A stretch of DNA of 49,071 nt, from IMG/VR virus record IMGVR_UViG_3300027909_000030, positions 1-49,071 of that record; one strand, written 5' to 3'. Numbering within the stretch: position 1 is the first letter of the stretch; each line of letters begins with the position of its first letter. This document shows positions 32,036 to 39,577 of this stretch, piece after piece. Position numbers and translations under genes: made by a program. The notes under the pieces were generated by a model. It was not told the origin of the DNA, did no database searches, and worked only from the letters and a program-made list of their open reading frames with translations. Source of the stretch: a virus.

Positions 32036-32540
32036 CGAGGCCCTCCTTTCTGATGACGGTTCGGTTTCCCTTCGGCTGGAGGGCTTCGAGCTCGGCCCGG
32101 ATGAGACTGAGCGGCACGCAGCAGTACTCCGGGTAGTTGAGCGCCTCCTTCAGGACGTTCCGCATGTCGTTCCAGTAGTCCGGGTCCTGCAGCTCGACCT
32201 GGCGGCGCAGGACGAGGCTCATGGGCGGCGAGAAGAACCGCATCATCCGCGACGGCCCATGCGCCGGGATCCCCATCGAGTTCCGCGACTTGACCGTCAG
32301 CCGGGCCGTCTCGCGCGCCTCCGCGCAGTTGGCCGCGACGACCAGTGCGTCACGGTACTCGTTGTAGATGTCCGCCCACCCGAGCCACTTGTCGTCGTCG
32401 AAGAACGGCGCGAGGTTCCCCTTGGGCGCCTCGCGCTTCGCGAGTTCGGTCGCGAAATGGCCTTCCTTGGTTCGCAGCAGCCAGTCGCGCACCGCGGCGC
32501 GCACCGTGAGGTAGCTGGGACTCTTGTTTTCGGTCGGCAT
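32004..32540 (-). CDS. Hypothetical head-module protein (178 aa)
   Basis: The ATG at 32540 follows GAGGAGACAG. Starts MPTENKSPSYLTVRAAVRDW with helical, charged parts (LLRTKEGHFATELAKRE), ALVVAANCAEARETARLTV, SLVLRRQVELQDPDYWNDM and a basic, Ser/Arg-rich end. It overlaps the following glycosyltransferase start by 32 bases. Located directly after the capsid gene, it could be a head-completion or decoration-type protein. No family recognised. Confidence 0.55.
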   Translation of the reverse strand: MPTENKSPSYLTVRAAVRDWLLRTKEGHFATELAKREAPKGNLAPFFDDDKWLGWADIYNEYRDALVVAANCAEARETARLTVKSRNSMGIPAHGPSRMMRFFSPPMSLVLRRQVELQDPDYWNDMRNVLKEALNYPEYCCVPLSLIRAELEALQPKGNRTVIRKEGLVESRSRTTAG

Positions 32541-32560
32541 CTGTCTCCTCCGTAGAACCC

Positions 32561-32621
32561 GGCCGGGGCGGGACACCCAACCCCGGCCGGGGAACTACAT
32601 GGCCCGCTCTAGTTGAGCGGG
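32561..32621 (-). terminator. Hairpins at the end of the major capsid gene (attenuator/terminator candidate)
   Basis: Read leftwards, CCCGCTC-AACTA-GAGCGGG (32621-32603) folds across the capsid stop codon. It is followed by two copies of CCCCGGCCGGG(G), which can pair with each other through an 11-base-pair GC stem. Only TTCTA follows, so this is not a strong intrinsic terminator. It may slow polymerase or protect the abundant capsid message from 3' exonucleases. Confidence 0.45.
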
Positions 32622-33493
32622 AAGTTGCCCGTGCCCGTCGCGTGGCCCGAGACGTACGAGTTGGCGGAGGGGTGCAACGCGATCAGCGTCCACTCCCCTT
32701 CGACCATCGCCCGTTCGCTCGAACCGATCTTCGCGAGGGGGACGTTGCGTGGCGGCCGGAGGAACCCGAGCAGCCACTTGTCGCTCTGGATCATCATCGT
32801 GACGCCCTGGACGTTGTTCGCCCCGGAAGCCGCGGAAGAGAACCACCTGTGCGGCAGCACCTTCACGTTCCCGAAGTCGGACATGTAGAAGTCCACGACG
32901 TTCACGACCGTCCTCTCGGTCAACGGAATGTTGCGCCGAGAGTTCGCGCTCCCCGCAAAAGCCGAGGAGATGGTGTTCTTGACGCTCGCGGTGCAGAGGA
33001 CGTAATCCGCGAGGCCCCCGGTGACCCAGATGCTCTGCAGGCGGGCGTTCAGATCCGCCTCCTGCAGCGCGCTGCCCGCGGCCGTGGTGTTGGCCGTGTT
33101 GCTGGAGAAGCCCTTGAGCCAGAAGAAGAGTCCCCTGGCGCAACGAGTGGAGGCGGGAGTTCCCGTCGCGGCCGAGCCGTTGACGATCTCGTACTCGACG
33201 TCGCGCTTCCACTGCTTGACGGCCTTCGCCATCTGGTACCGGAGCTCGTCCCTGATGCCGGCGGGATTGACGGCCCGCTGGGTGTCCGACACGTCGTACG
33301 ACTCTCGGCTGATCTGAGCGAAGTTGGAGAGCCGCACACGCGGCGTGACGGACTGGAACGACGCCGAAGAACCGTCGGCGACGGCGTTGGACGTGGCCTG
33401 ATCCAACAGATCCGTGAGCCACTCGACCTGGACGTTGTTGATCTTCGTCTTCCGGAGCATCGTGAACAGAGGGGTATCGACTGGCGAGAGAAT
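32609..33493 (-). CDS. Major capsid protein, exon 2 (residues 31-324)
   Basis: Encodes ILSPVDTPLFTMLRKTKIN through NVPLAKIGSSERAMVEGEWT to the end GNFPLN. The order SPxxTP-(L/F), WLTDLLD, MAKAVKQWKRDVEYEIVNG, a glycine-rich middle and a KWLLGFLRPPRNVPLAK-type strand resembles HK97-fold major capsid proteins of the SU10/DUF5309 type. This exon has no start codon of its own in a plausible place: its upstream frame is open but encodes only a shadow of the intron's HNH gene. Joined to exon 1 it gives a normal 324-aa capsid protein. The splice junction is inferred from intron pairing and homology, not proven. Confidence 0.75.
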   Translation of the reverse strand: MLSPVDTPLFTMLRKTKINNVQVEWLTDLLDQATSNAVADGSSASFQSVTPRVRLSNFAQISRESYDVSDTQRAVNPAGIRDELRYQMAKAVKQWKRDVEYEIVNGSAATGTPASTRCARGLFFWLKGFSSNTANTTAAGSALQEADLNARLQSIWVTGGLADYVLCTASVKNTISSAFAGSANSRRNIPLTERTVVNVVDFYMSDFGNVKVLPHRWFSSAASGANNVQGVTMMIQSDKWLLGFLRPPRNVPLAKIGSSERAMVEGEWTLIALHPSANSYVSGHATGTGNFPLN

Positions 33494-34323
33494 CGGCTGT
33501 GTTCTTGCGGGCTTTCTATTTCCCGCTCCCGCCGGTTCCCCGGCGGCCCAGGTCATGTCTTCACCCGCGAGTAGCGGGCGCAGCGCGCTTGTGCGTCTCA
33601 TCCCTGTTCGGGGTACACGCTGACCGTCACACCTTCCGGCGGCATGTTTCATCCACCGGCTCGGCTCGGCGTTGCCCGGGGCCGTTAGGCTCTTGGGGTG
33701 TTCGCCGAATTCACGCTGTTTTCTGCGATCTGAAGGTGGTGTAGTGACAGGGCTTGCAGAGAGTCCTGCCGTTCGAGACATCCCATCGGAGATCGGGGTA
33801 GTCCTTGTACGGCTTGATGTGGTCGGCCTGGAGGTCGCCGCCACGTCGGCCGCAGAATTGGCAGGTGTGGTTGTCTCGGGCCAGGACGGCCCGCGACCAG
33901 TCTCTCTGTTCCTTGCACGAGCGCGCCCGTGCTCCTCGCGCCCGCCGTCCTTCAAGCCCTCCCGTCCATCGCGGATTGTTAGGGCCGCTCCCCCACTTGT
34001 ACCCGGGACCGCACTTCCGGCTGCAGTACTTCCGGAACTCGAACCCAGGCTGGATGGTGAACTCGCGGCGGCAGCGTTGACAATGCTTGAGGCGAACAAC
34101 ATCGCTGCGCCAACGAGGATGATCGGGACCGTACCGCACCGGAAGGTTGTTGACCGTCCGCCTGCGGACTTTGACCATGAGCCGCGCCTTGCACGCGAAC
34201 GAGCAGACGCGCGGCCGTTTCGCTGGCACCGATCGGTACCCGACGACATGGTTTCCGCAGATGAAACAATCGTATTCAACCTTCACTCCTCAGATCGTAG
34301 CACCATGCCCCGTTTCAGGAGCC
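33494..34323 (-). other. Predicted group I intron interrupting the major capsid gene (830 nt)
   Basis: The 5' splice site lies after codon 30 (ACT). P1: exon CACU (34327-34324) pairs with GGUG (34304-34301), giving the conserved U-G wobble at the splice point, extended by GCUCC/GGGGC with a six-base loop holding an in-frame stop. P10: exon-2 start AUUCUCU (33493-33487) pairs with GGGGCAU (34311-34305) with one mismatch, and the last intron base is G. Core candidates: P6 CCGGUGG/CCGCCGG, P7 GGUCA (33625-33621)/UGACC (33555-33551), P8 CCCGC/GCGGG with GAAGACA between it and P7, and P9 CCGCCGG-GGAA-CCGGCGG. P3-P5 were not resolved. Confidence 0.7.
33711..34286 (-). CDS. HNH homing endonuclease inside the capsid-gene intron (191 aa)
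   Basis: A GTG start follows TGAGGA within the intron, 38 bases after the 5' splice site, so the enzyme is translated from unspliced RNA in its own frame. Several CxxC pairs (CFICGN, CQRCRREF, CSRKCG) precede an HNH domain at about residues 128-185: RDWSRAVLARDNHTCQFCG, ADHIKPY, VSNGRTLC and PCH. The zinc-ribbon units near the N-terminus may recognise the target. Such enzymes cut intron-less alleles of the same gene so that repair copies the intron. The expected target is the intron-less capsid gene at this position. Confidence 0.75.
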   Translation of the reverse strand: MKVEYDCFICGNHVVGYRSVPAKRPRVCSFACKARLMVKVRRRTVNNLPVRYGPDHPRWRSDVVRLKHCQRCRREFTIQPGFEFRKYCSRKCGPGYKWGSGPNNPRWTGGLEGRRARGARARSCKEQRDWSRAVLARDNHTCQFCGRRGGDLQADHIKPYKDYPDLRWDVSNGRTLCKPCHYTTFRSQKTA

Positions 34324-34413
34324 AGTGATCACGTCCAGAAGATCTTCCCTGTTCGCGGCGCCGGTGAACGAAGAGCCGGAGACGCCCAGTTCGTAGGTCG
34401 TTGTGGTAGGCAT
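34324..34413 (-). CDS. Major capsid protein, exon 1 (residues 1-30)
   Basis: The ATG at 34413, preceded by GAGGGATTTCTTCA, encodes MPTTTTYELGVSGSSFTGAA then NREDLLDVIT. This matches the N-terminus expected of SU10-type capsid proteins, in which a DLLDVIT segment is followed directly by a SPxxTP segment. Without splicing the frame would end two codons later at TGA (34317-34315). Nothing suggests that a 32-residue peptide is itself functional. Confidence 0.7.
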
Positions 34414-34425
34414 TGAAGAAATCCC

Positions 34426-35583
34426 TCAGTTGATCGGGATGTCCTCGCCGAACCCGCGCTCCTTGAAAACATCCGTGACTGCTCGCATTTCGTCACGGCT
34501 GTCGGAGCGGCTCCGCCACAACCGATTCATGGCGGGGGTATTCGAGTAGTCCGTGATGGCCCCGTTGTTCGGCCTGCGTGCGGTGCCCACTCCACCGGAA
34601 GGCAGAGACCCGGAGTTGCCCGGGGCCGCGTTCTGCGCGGGTATCCCGTTGCCTCCGGGGACCTCGGTGAGTTCCCTGTAGAAGCTGGCCGCGTCGATGG
34701 CCGCCTGCCGATCTCGCGCTCTGTCGAGAATCATGCTGAGAGATCGGGCCTGCGGCAGAGAGTCGTACAGGTCCCGGTCACGGAAGTAGATCTCGTCCAT
34801 GAGCGGGGCCAGTTTTTCGATCTCCGCCTGATTGCTCTTGCGGAGGTCGTCGGCCTTCTGTTGTTCCATGACGCGACGCTGGGCGTCGCTGTAGGCGAGC
34901 AGGTGGCTCTGGACTACCTTGCCGGTGATGCGCTCGACGACTCGTTCGATGATGGGCTCCGGGTCCTGAAGGAACTGCTCCCCCGTGGCTCGGACTTCCC
35001 CTCCCGTCGGGATCGTCGGATCCGGCTGTCCAGGACGCCGGTACTGCGGCGCGACCTCGGGTCTCCCCTGCTCCAGCATCGACAAGATCCGATTGTTCTG
35101 GTCGCGGAGGGCCGCGATTTCGCCGCGATAGCCGGCGGCTTCCTGTTGTGCCCGCGTCCGCGCTGCGTCTGCGTGGACGTGGGACTCGGCGAGTTTCTCG
35201 AAGTTCTGACCGTACTTGAGGCGGATCGTTTCGATCCGCTCCTCGATCGGTCGCTTCGAGAGATCGGCACCGTTCTGTGGGGCCGTGTCCACCCTCTGAG
35301 GGATGGGGGCCTGCGGAGGCTGCCCGGTATGCCCTGCGGGCGCGGGAGCCTGTGGTGCTGCGGGCGGGGCGGCCTGGTGCCCCATGGCCCTCGACAGCGT
35401 GTCGACCTCAGCGTCGAGTACCGCCCGTACCTCTGGGATGTCCTCGGGCCTGCGGGCGTTGAGAGCGCCGTAGCCGGCGTCCTCGAGGCCCTGCTGGAAA
35501 GCCTCCGGGGGGATCCCCTGATTGCCGTCCTCGGCGCGCGCGGCGCCGCCCTGCGGAAAAGCTGGCAACTGATCAAAACCCAT
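34426..35583 (-). CDS. Capsid scaffolding protein (385 aa)
   Basis: Located just upstream of the capsid gene. The second ATG (35583) was chosen because CGAGGAG is spaced seven bases from it. Gln/Ala/Pro-rich N-terminus (MGFDQLPAFPQGG, AAPPAAPQAP), a long helical coiled-coil region (RLKYGQNFEKLAESHVHADA, LRDQNNRILSMLEQG), acidic patches (QFLQDPEPIIERVVERITG) and a polar tail with FKERGFGEDIPIN. Composition and position are as expected for a scaffold expelled from the procapsid. No obvious protease domain. Confidence 0.65.
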   Translation of the reverse strand: MGFDQLPAFPQGGAARAEDGNQGIPPEAFQQGLEDAGYGALNARRPEDIPEVRAVLDAEVDTLSRAMGHQAAPPAAPQAPAPAGHTGQPPQAPIPQRVDTAPQNGADLSKRPIEERIETIRLKYGQNFEKLAESHVHADAARTRAQQEAAGYRGEIAALRDQNNRILSMLEQGRPEVAPQYRRPGQPDPTIPTGGEVRATGEQFLQDPEPIIERVVERITGKVVQSHLLAYSDAQRRVMEQQKADDLRKSNQAEIEKLAPLMDEIYFRDRDLYDSLPQARSLSMILDRARDRQAAIDAASFYRELTEVPGGNGIPAQNAAPGNSGSLPSGGVGTARRPNNGAITDYSNTPAMNRLWRSRSDSRDEMRAVTDVFKERGFGEDIPIN

Positions 35584-35642
35584 GTTCATTCTCCTCGCCG
35601 TGTCCCGCTAGCGCGGGGGGCTCAGATTGTTCAGTACAACAA

Positions 35643-35695
35643 GCGGCGCTGTTGCTACGCCCCTACCCGCTGGGCGCCGGTACCAACAGCGCCGC
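35643..35695. repeat. 12-bp perfect inverted repeat in the gap before the scaffold gene
   Basis: GCGGCGCTGTTG (35643-35654) and CAACAGCGCCGC (35684-35695) form a perfect stem with a 29-base loop. Read leftwards it is followed by TTGTTGT, giving a weak terminator-like shape. It lies in the 149-base gap between the 67-aa protein and the scaffold, and may set relative expression of portal and capsid genes. A second small stem, CCCGC-GCTA-GCGGG, lies nearer the scaffold start. Confidence 0.5.
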
Positions 35696-35738
35696 CCTCT
35701 CGGAGAGTGAACCAGCCGTCGCTGGGCTCAAGCTACCT

Positions 35739-35942
35739 TCAATCCTGCTCGTGGTGGCGGATCGGAATAACGAGCGATCCGTCGCGACCGTAGTGTCCGC
35801 TGAAGCGTTCCCAGAGCAGGCGGTCCATGTGCTCTCTGCGTTCGTCTTCGAGACGTTCTTTCAACCGAATTTCCTCATACTCCTCTGGCGTGAGGATCTC
35901 GTTCGGGTCGAATTCTATTGGCTCGCCATGTTCGGTGTCCAT
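35739..35942 (-). CDS. Small acidic hypothetical protein (67 aa)
   Basis: The ATG at 35942 is used; an in-frame GTG lies five codons earlier, and neither has a clear ribosome-binding site. Sequence MDTEHGEPIEFDPNEILTPE, then a helix (YEEIRLKERLEDERREHMDR) and RFSGHYGRDGSLVIPIRHHEQ. The highly charged helix suggests a coiled-coil factor. Follows the HNH gene within three bases. Family not recognised. Confidence 0.5.
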   Translation of the reverse strand: MDTEHGEPIEFDPNEILTPEEYEEIRLKERLEDERREHMDRLLWERFSGHYGRDGSLVIPIRHHEQD

Positions 35943-35944
35943 GT

Positions 35945-36457
35945 TTATCGTTTGCACCCGCCCACGAGACGGAATGACCAGCCCCTTTCATGGGGGCAGA
36001 TGCCAGTGCGTCGCCTTCCCCAGTTACAGTTCATGCACATCAGGGCGTAGTCGTCTTTCGGCCACCCGCGCCTCTTCAGGTCGGCCAGGATTTTGTCTGG
36101 TCCACCAAGGCGTCTTCGATGGGCCGATCCGTCTCGTCTCTTGTGCTCGATCGTGAGAAATCCGGGATTCTGCTCGCCGCAACATTCGCACCTGCCGCCG
36201 TACGCAGCCATCATCTCTGCACGGACCGCTGCGGCCTTGAGCCTTATCTTCTGCCGGATCTCGCGTCCCCTGGCGCGCTTGTATTTCGCGTAGTAGTACC
36301 GCGCCTTGTCTGGGTTGGCGGCCCGCCACGCACGCAGTCTTTCTCGGTAGGGCTCGGCGTTCCGTGCTCGCCGCATTTTCGTGCGCGCACACAGGCGGGC
36401 TTTGTTCCGGCGATAGTACTCTCGCTGGTAGTCCGCGTTCTGTTGCTTGGTTCTCAT
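35945..36457 (-). CDS. Free-standing HNH endonuclease (170 aa)
   Basis: A long basic helical N-terminus rich in Arg/Tyr (YQREYYRRNKARLCARTKMR, KARYYYAKYKRARGREIRQK) is a DNA-binding arm seen in phage HNH proteins. The nuclease fold follows at about residues 85-150: CECCGEQNP, LTIEHKRRDG and ALMCMNCNWGRR, giving two CxxC zinc pairs around the catalytic His. It is inserted between the portal-side small gene and the scaffold block by clean ATGA overlaps. It does not interrupt a recognisable coding sequence, so it is probably a free-standing homing-type endonuclease. Confidence 0.7.
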   Translation of the reverse strand: MRTKQQNADYQREYYRRNKARLCARTKMRRARNAEPYRERLRAWRAANPDKARYYYAKYKRARGREIRQKIRLKAAAVRAEMMAAYGGRCECCGEQNPGFLTIEHKRRDGSAHRRRLGGPDKILADLKRRGWPKDDYALMCMNCNWGRRRTGICPHERGWSFRLVGGCKR

Positions 36458-36789
36458 CTCGCCGCCTCGTAATTTACACCAAAATCATGTCCCTCGAGTT
36501 CCTCGGGCTGTCTCTTGGCCTCTTCGTTGGCAAGGTGCTCCTGCCACGCCGCCGCGATGTAGTCGTCGCGGTCGATCATCGCCTTGAACGCCTGGCACCG
36601 GCCCTCGGCCTGGTGGCGCAGGCGGTCGTCGGTGATCTCGCCCAGGGCGAGGCGGCTCGAGTCCTTGCGGTACATGAGCTCGGCCCACCCAAGACGCCGG
36701 GCGTGGCCCGCGTGCGCTCTCAGGCTGTACTCCTCCTGGAGCGCCTGCAGTTCCTCGTCCGGGTTGACCTCTTGCGGCTTCGGTTCCAT
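36454..36789 (-). CDS. Hypothetical helical protein next to portal (111 aa)
   Basis: Starts MEPKPQEVNPDEELQALQEE and is almost all helical and charged (RAHAGHARRLGWAELMYRKD, DRLRHQAEGRCQAFKAMIDR, AAAWQEHLANEEAKRQ). The ATG overlaps the portal stop by one base in the TGATG pattern. Position suggests an accessory head protein or scaffold-like factor. No family recognised. Confidence 0.55.
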   Translation of the reverse strand: MEPKPQEVNPDEELQALQEEYSLRAHAGHARRLGWAELMYRKDSSRLALGEITDDRLRHQAEGRCQAFKAMIDRDDYIAAAWQEHLANEEAKRQPEELEGHDFGVNYEAAR

Positions 36790-38810
36790 CACCGCGCTCC
36801 GAATGGTCCTGTCACGACGCGCCCGCCACCAGGCGCGCGTTGTTCTGGCCGCTGCGCGCCTCCCTGCGGCCCCTCTGCCGGTCCGGCCGGAGCCATCATC
36901 GCCGCGGCCTCCGGGCCCGTGCCCATCCCGCGCGCGTCGGGCGTCACGCTGAGTCCCGGCAGCTTCATGAAGTACTGGTCTGGGTCCTGGTCGAACGCCC
37001 GGAACAGCGACTTCACGAACCCGATCGGGTTGAATCCGGCCGCGAGCATGATCGGGAGGAACGGCTGGACCGCCTGGGCCAGCTGCGACAGCTCCATGCG
37101 CTTCACTTCCCGGTTCATCCCCTCGAGCGCCCCGGAGATGCTGTAGATGAAGTCCTCGTTCTCGGCCGCGAGGTCGCTCGGGCCAAGCTCGAGAGCCATC
37201 ATCGAGTCCGGGACGTCCGGGTTCACGACCTGGATGTACTGGGGGATCGGGAGGTACTGGCGGTCGAGCCCGAGGATGAAGTAGATCAGGCCCGGGCGCC
37301 TCCGGCTCCAGCCGAACAGCTCCATCGCCTGCGTGACGAGCTCGCACTGCAGCCGCTTCCCGCCGAAGCCCGCCTTCATCTGGTGCTCGCCAAGGGTACG
37401 GACGGAGCCCCCGCTCTGCCCCATCATGGTCTCGTTGATCGACACGGCTTCCTGCACCATGCCCCAGACCTGCGCCTGCTCCTGGTAGCTCGAGGCGGTG
37501 ACGTCGCCGAGCTGGAGGCGCTGCACGATCTCCTGCGGATTCCCCAGGGTCTCGATGACGCCGAAGGGCTGGCTGACCATCCGGCGCTTCCACCCGGCCG
37601 GCATCCGGCCGCCGTCGACCCCGATGAGTCCGTTGATCGCGGCCTTGACGTTGTCGAGGCGCATGTTGACGATTTCGTTGCCGACGTAGATGAGGTGCTC
37701 GATCGGCTCGACCTTCCCGGTGCCCCAGAAGTCGTTCGGGTTCGGGATGCAGTTCATCTCGACGTAGGACTTCATGCCGTGGTCCCAGGGGATCGCCTGA
37801 TTGAAGCCGATGGCCTTGCGGTTGGCGACCGCGATGAGCCGCTCCTTCGGGTTCAGGCCGACGGCCTCCTCCACGGCGGCGAGCTGCGGGTCGATGAGTT
37901 CGTCCGGGACGGAGCCCTGGTACTCGATGATCTCGACGAGGCGGTCGAACGGGTCGCGCCCCTGTTCGGTGTCGTCGTACTTGTCCATGAAGAGGCGCTT
38001 GGCCTTGTACTCGTTGAGGTCCTGTTGCTGCGTGTCGCCGATGGCTGACACGGGCTGGCCGCCCAGACTTTCTCCCCAGAGTTCGTTCTGCTCAAGGGCG
38101 GTCAGCTCGTCGACGGTGAGCCAGTAGCGTCGGCAGATCCATCGCATTCCGCCGGCACCGTTGATTCTCTTGAAGCCGGGCTGCACGAAGACGTCGGTGT
38201 TGTCGAGCGGCTCGAACCGAATGCGGTATGCCTTCTGCTGAGTGGTCTTCCAGGTGAGTCGGCTTATGGGGCCGAGGGTGGTGGGAAGATTGACGCGCTC
38301 CCGGTACCTCAAGACGTTCTGGTCCCATTCGGGCGCGACGAGAGCGATGGCCTTGCCGTAGCGTTCGGCACGCCTGAGCATCTCGGCGCCGTTCTCGACG
38401 ATGTTGATGTCGTCGTCGAGCCGCCAGTTGATGTGGGCCTCGCGGTGGTCTGCGACGTCTTCCATCCCGCCGCGGCGGCTTGCGACCTGGATGATCGGCC
38501 TGACCATGAGGAGCTGCAGGAACTTGATCGCGGCGGACTGTTCTGCGGCGGCGAGAGCGTAGGGCAGGTAGGCGTTGGACTTCCAGTCGTACGCCTTCTT
38601 CTTGCTGATCATGGAGATCAGCTTCTCGTAGCGGTAGAACCGCTCGAACATCCCCTTCTGGCGGGCCTCGGCCTGCTCGAAGCGGGTGTTGACGACGCGG
38701 GCGATGCGCTCGAATAGGGAGCCGGTGATCGGGAACGTGCCGCCGGCGGTCTGGGTGATCCGGAGGAGTGGGTCCCCCTGCCCGACTTGCGGGTACGAGA
38801 CCTCGGCCAT
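36789..38810 (-). CDS. Portal protein (673 aa)
   Basis: Forms the dodecameric channel at the capsid vertex through which TerL pumps DNA. At about 74 kDa it has the size of podovirus portals. Features include FRYEKLISMISKKKAYDWKS and an AAEQSAAIKFLQLL helix early on, a stem/crown helix-rich middle (DNVKAAINGLIGVDGGRMPA) and a proline/Gly-rich C-terminus. NPNDFWGTGKVEPIEHLIYV (about residues 357-376) is characteristic of the SU10/T7-like portal wing. It lies upstream of the scaffold and capsid genes in the usual order. Confidence 0.75.
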   Translation of the reverse strand: MAEVSYPQVGQGDPLLRITQTAGGTFPITGSLFERIARVVNTRFEQAEARQKGMFERFYRYEKLISMISKKKAYDWKSNAYLPYALAAAEQSAAIKFLQLLMVRPIIQVASRRGGMEDVADHREAHINWRLDDDINIVENGAEMLRRAERYGKAIALVAPEWDQNVLRYRERVNLPTTLGPISRLTWKTTQQKAYRIRFEPLDNTDVFVQPGFKRINGAGGMRWICRRYWLTVDELTALEQNELWGESLGGQPVSAIGDTQQQDLNEYKAKRLFMDKYDDTEQGRDPFDRLVEIIEYQGSVPDELIDPQLAAVEEAVGLNPKERLIAVANRKAIGFNQAIPWDHGMKSYVEMNCIPNPNDFWGTGKVEPIEHLIYVGNEIVNMRLDNVKAAINGLIGVDGGRMPAGWKRRMVSQPFGVIETLGNPQEIVQRLQLGDVTASSYQEQAQVWGMVQEAVSINETMMGQSGGSVRTLGEHQMKAGFGGKRLQCELVTQAMELFGWSRRRPGLIYFILGLDRQYLPIPQYIQVVNPDVPDSMMALELGPSDLAAENEDFIYSISGALEGMNREVKRMELSQLAQAVQPFLPIMLAAGFNPIGFVKSLFRAFDQDPDQYFMKLPGLSVTPDARGMGTGPEAAAMMAPAGPAEGPQGGAQRPEQRAPGGGRVVTGPFGAR

Positions 38811-38811
38811 G

Positions 38812-39102
38812 TCAGATCGCTCCGAGCGGGTCGACCGCCTCCGTCACTTCCGGGACAGGCTTGGGCCGTTCGGCCTTGCTGACGAACTGGCGGTTGCCGC
38901 ACTTCGGGCAGGGAGTGAACGCCTCCGCTTCCCAGGTCTCGCCGCAGACAGACTTCGACGTCGCGTCGAAGCGGCGGCAGGTCAGGTAGAGGAGGATCTT
39001 CTTCTGGGGAGCCTGTGTGGCGGGGTCTACGGGCGCGAGCGGGCCGATGTTGGAGACGCCGCCGTAGAGCGCGAGGTCGCGCTCCATGTCGCGCCGGACC
39101 AT
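38812..39102 (-). CDS. Zinc-ribbon protein upstream of portal (96 aa or longer)
   Basis: The listed ATG gives MVRRDMERDLALYGGVSNIG. In the last third, CRRF and then CG, CPKCG spaced about 30 residues apart suggest a zinc ribbon. The upstream frame is open to a CTG at 39156 that would add 18 residues including RIEFDCAWSDQKLR, which looks like real protein, and lies four bases after AGGG. The unusual 104-base gap ahead of the ATG also favours the longer form. Function unknown. Confidence 0.5.
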   Translation of the reverse strand: MVRRDMERDLALYGGVSNIGPLAPVDPATQAPQKKILLYLTCRRFDATSKSVCGETWEAEAFTPCPKCGNRQFVSKAERPKPVPEVTEAVDPLGAI

Positions 39103-39206
39103 GCGGAGCTTCTGGTCCGACCAAGCACAGTCGAATTCAATCCTGTAGCGGGGCAGTTACCCTGCACGCTCCGCGGGTGTGCGTTGTGTCCCCGTCGGGA
39201 CGAGGT

Positions 39207-39566
39207 TCACTTCTTCCCCTTTCGCTCCGGCAGATTGTGGGCGTGGTCGTTCTTGGTGAACTCCTTGCCGACGCTCCGGGGGATGCCGATCTTGCTGTGC
39301 CCCTCGGCGGCCGCGTACATCGCCCGCCTCTGCGCCTTGGAAACCGGAGGGTCAATCGACTCGCTTCCGCCGGGCATCGGGTTGATCGTGCCGTCGGCCA
39401 TCAGCTCCATCGTGTGCATGGTCGAATTGCCCATCGAGAGCGTGTTGCCCTCGCTGTCGGGCGGGTAGATCTCCTGCACGGTCTCGAGGTCTCCGTCGAT
39501 CTTCTCGTTGAGATTCTCGAGATCGCGAGCATTCATGCCGGTCGTGGGGTACTGGTAGTACTTCAT
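39207..39566 (-). CDS. Hypothetical protein (119 aa)
   Basis: Starts MKYYQYPTTGMNARDLENLN. The remainder mixes acidic helices (GDLETVQEIYPPDSEG) and a basic C-terminal tail (SKIGIPRSVGKEFTKNDHAHN then PERKGKK). The conserved-looking KAQRRAMYAAAEG-(H)-SKIGIP pattern matches a motif I recall near the C-terminus of several phage structural-region proteins annotated only as hypothetical. It is the second gene after the promoter at 39,960. Confidence 0.55.
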   Translation of the reverse strand: MKYYQYPTTGMNARDLENLNEKIDGDLETVQEIYPPDSEGNTLSMGNSTMHTMELMADGTINPMPGGSESIDPPVSKAQRRAMYAAAEGHSKIGIPRSVGKEFTKNDHAHNLPERKGKK

Positions 39567-39577
39567 GGGCCACCCCC

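Noticed and set aside
32609-34279. Single 556-codon reading of the capsid gene through the intron
   Set aside because: The first ~260 residues are Arg/Ser/Pro/Gly-rich and coincide with the HNH gene in another frame; only the part after 33,493 resembles a capsid protein, and exon 1 supplies the missing N-terminus.
33494-34323. Intein in the capsid protein
   Set aside because: The intervening segment has an in-frame stop right after exon 1, lacks intein splicing blocks, and its HNH gene is in a different frame with its own start, so the event must be at the RNA level.
33494-34323. Capsid break as sequencing error or pseudogene
   Set aside because: A full, intact endonuclease gene and paired P1/P10/P7-P9 structures occupy the gap, which a simple frameshift would not explain.
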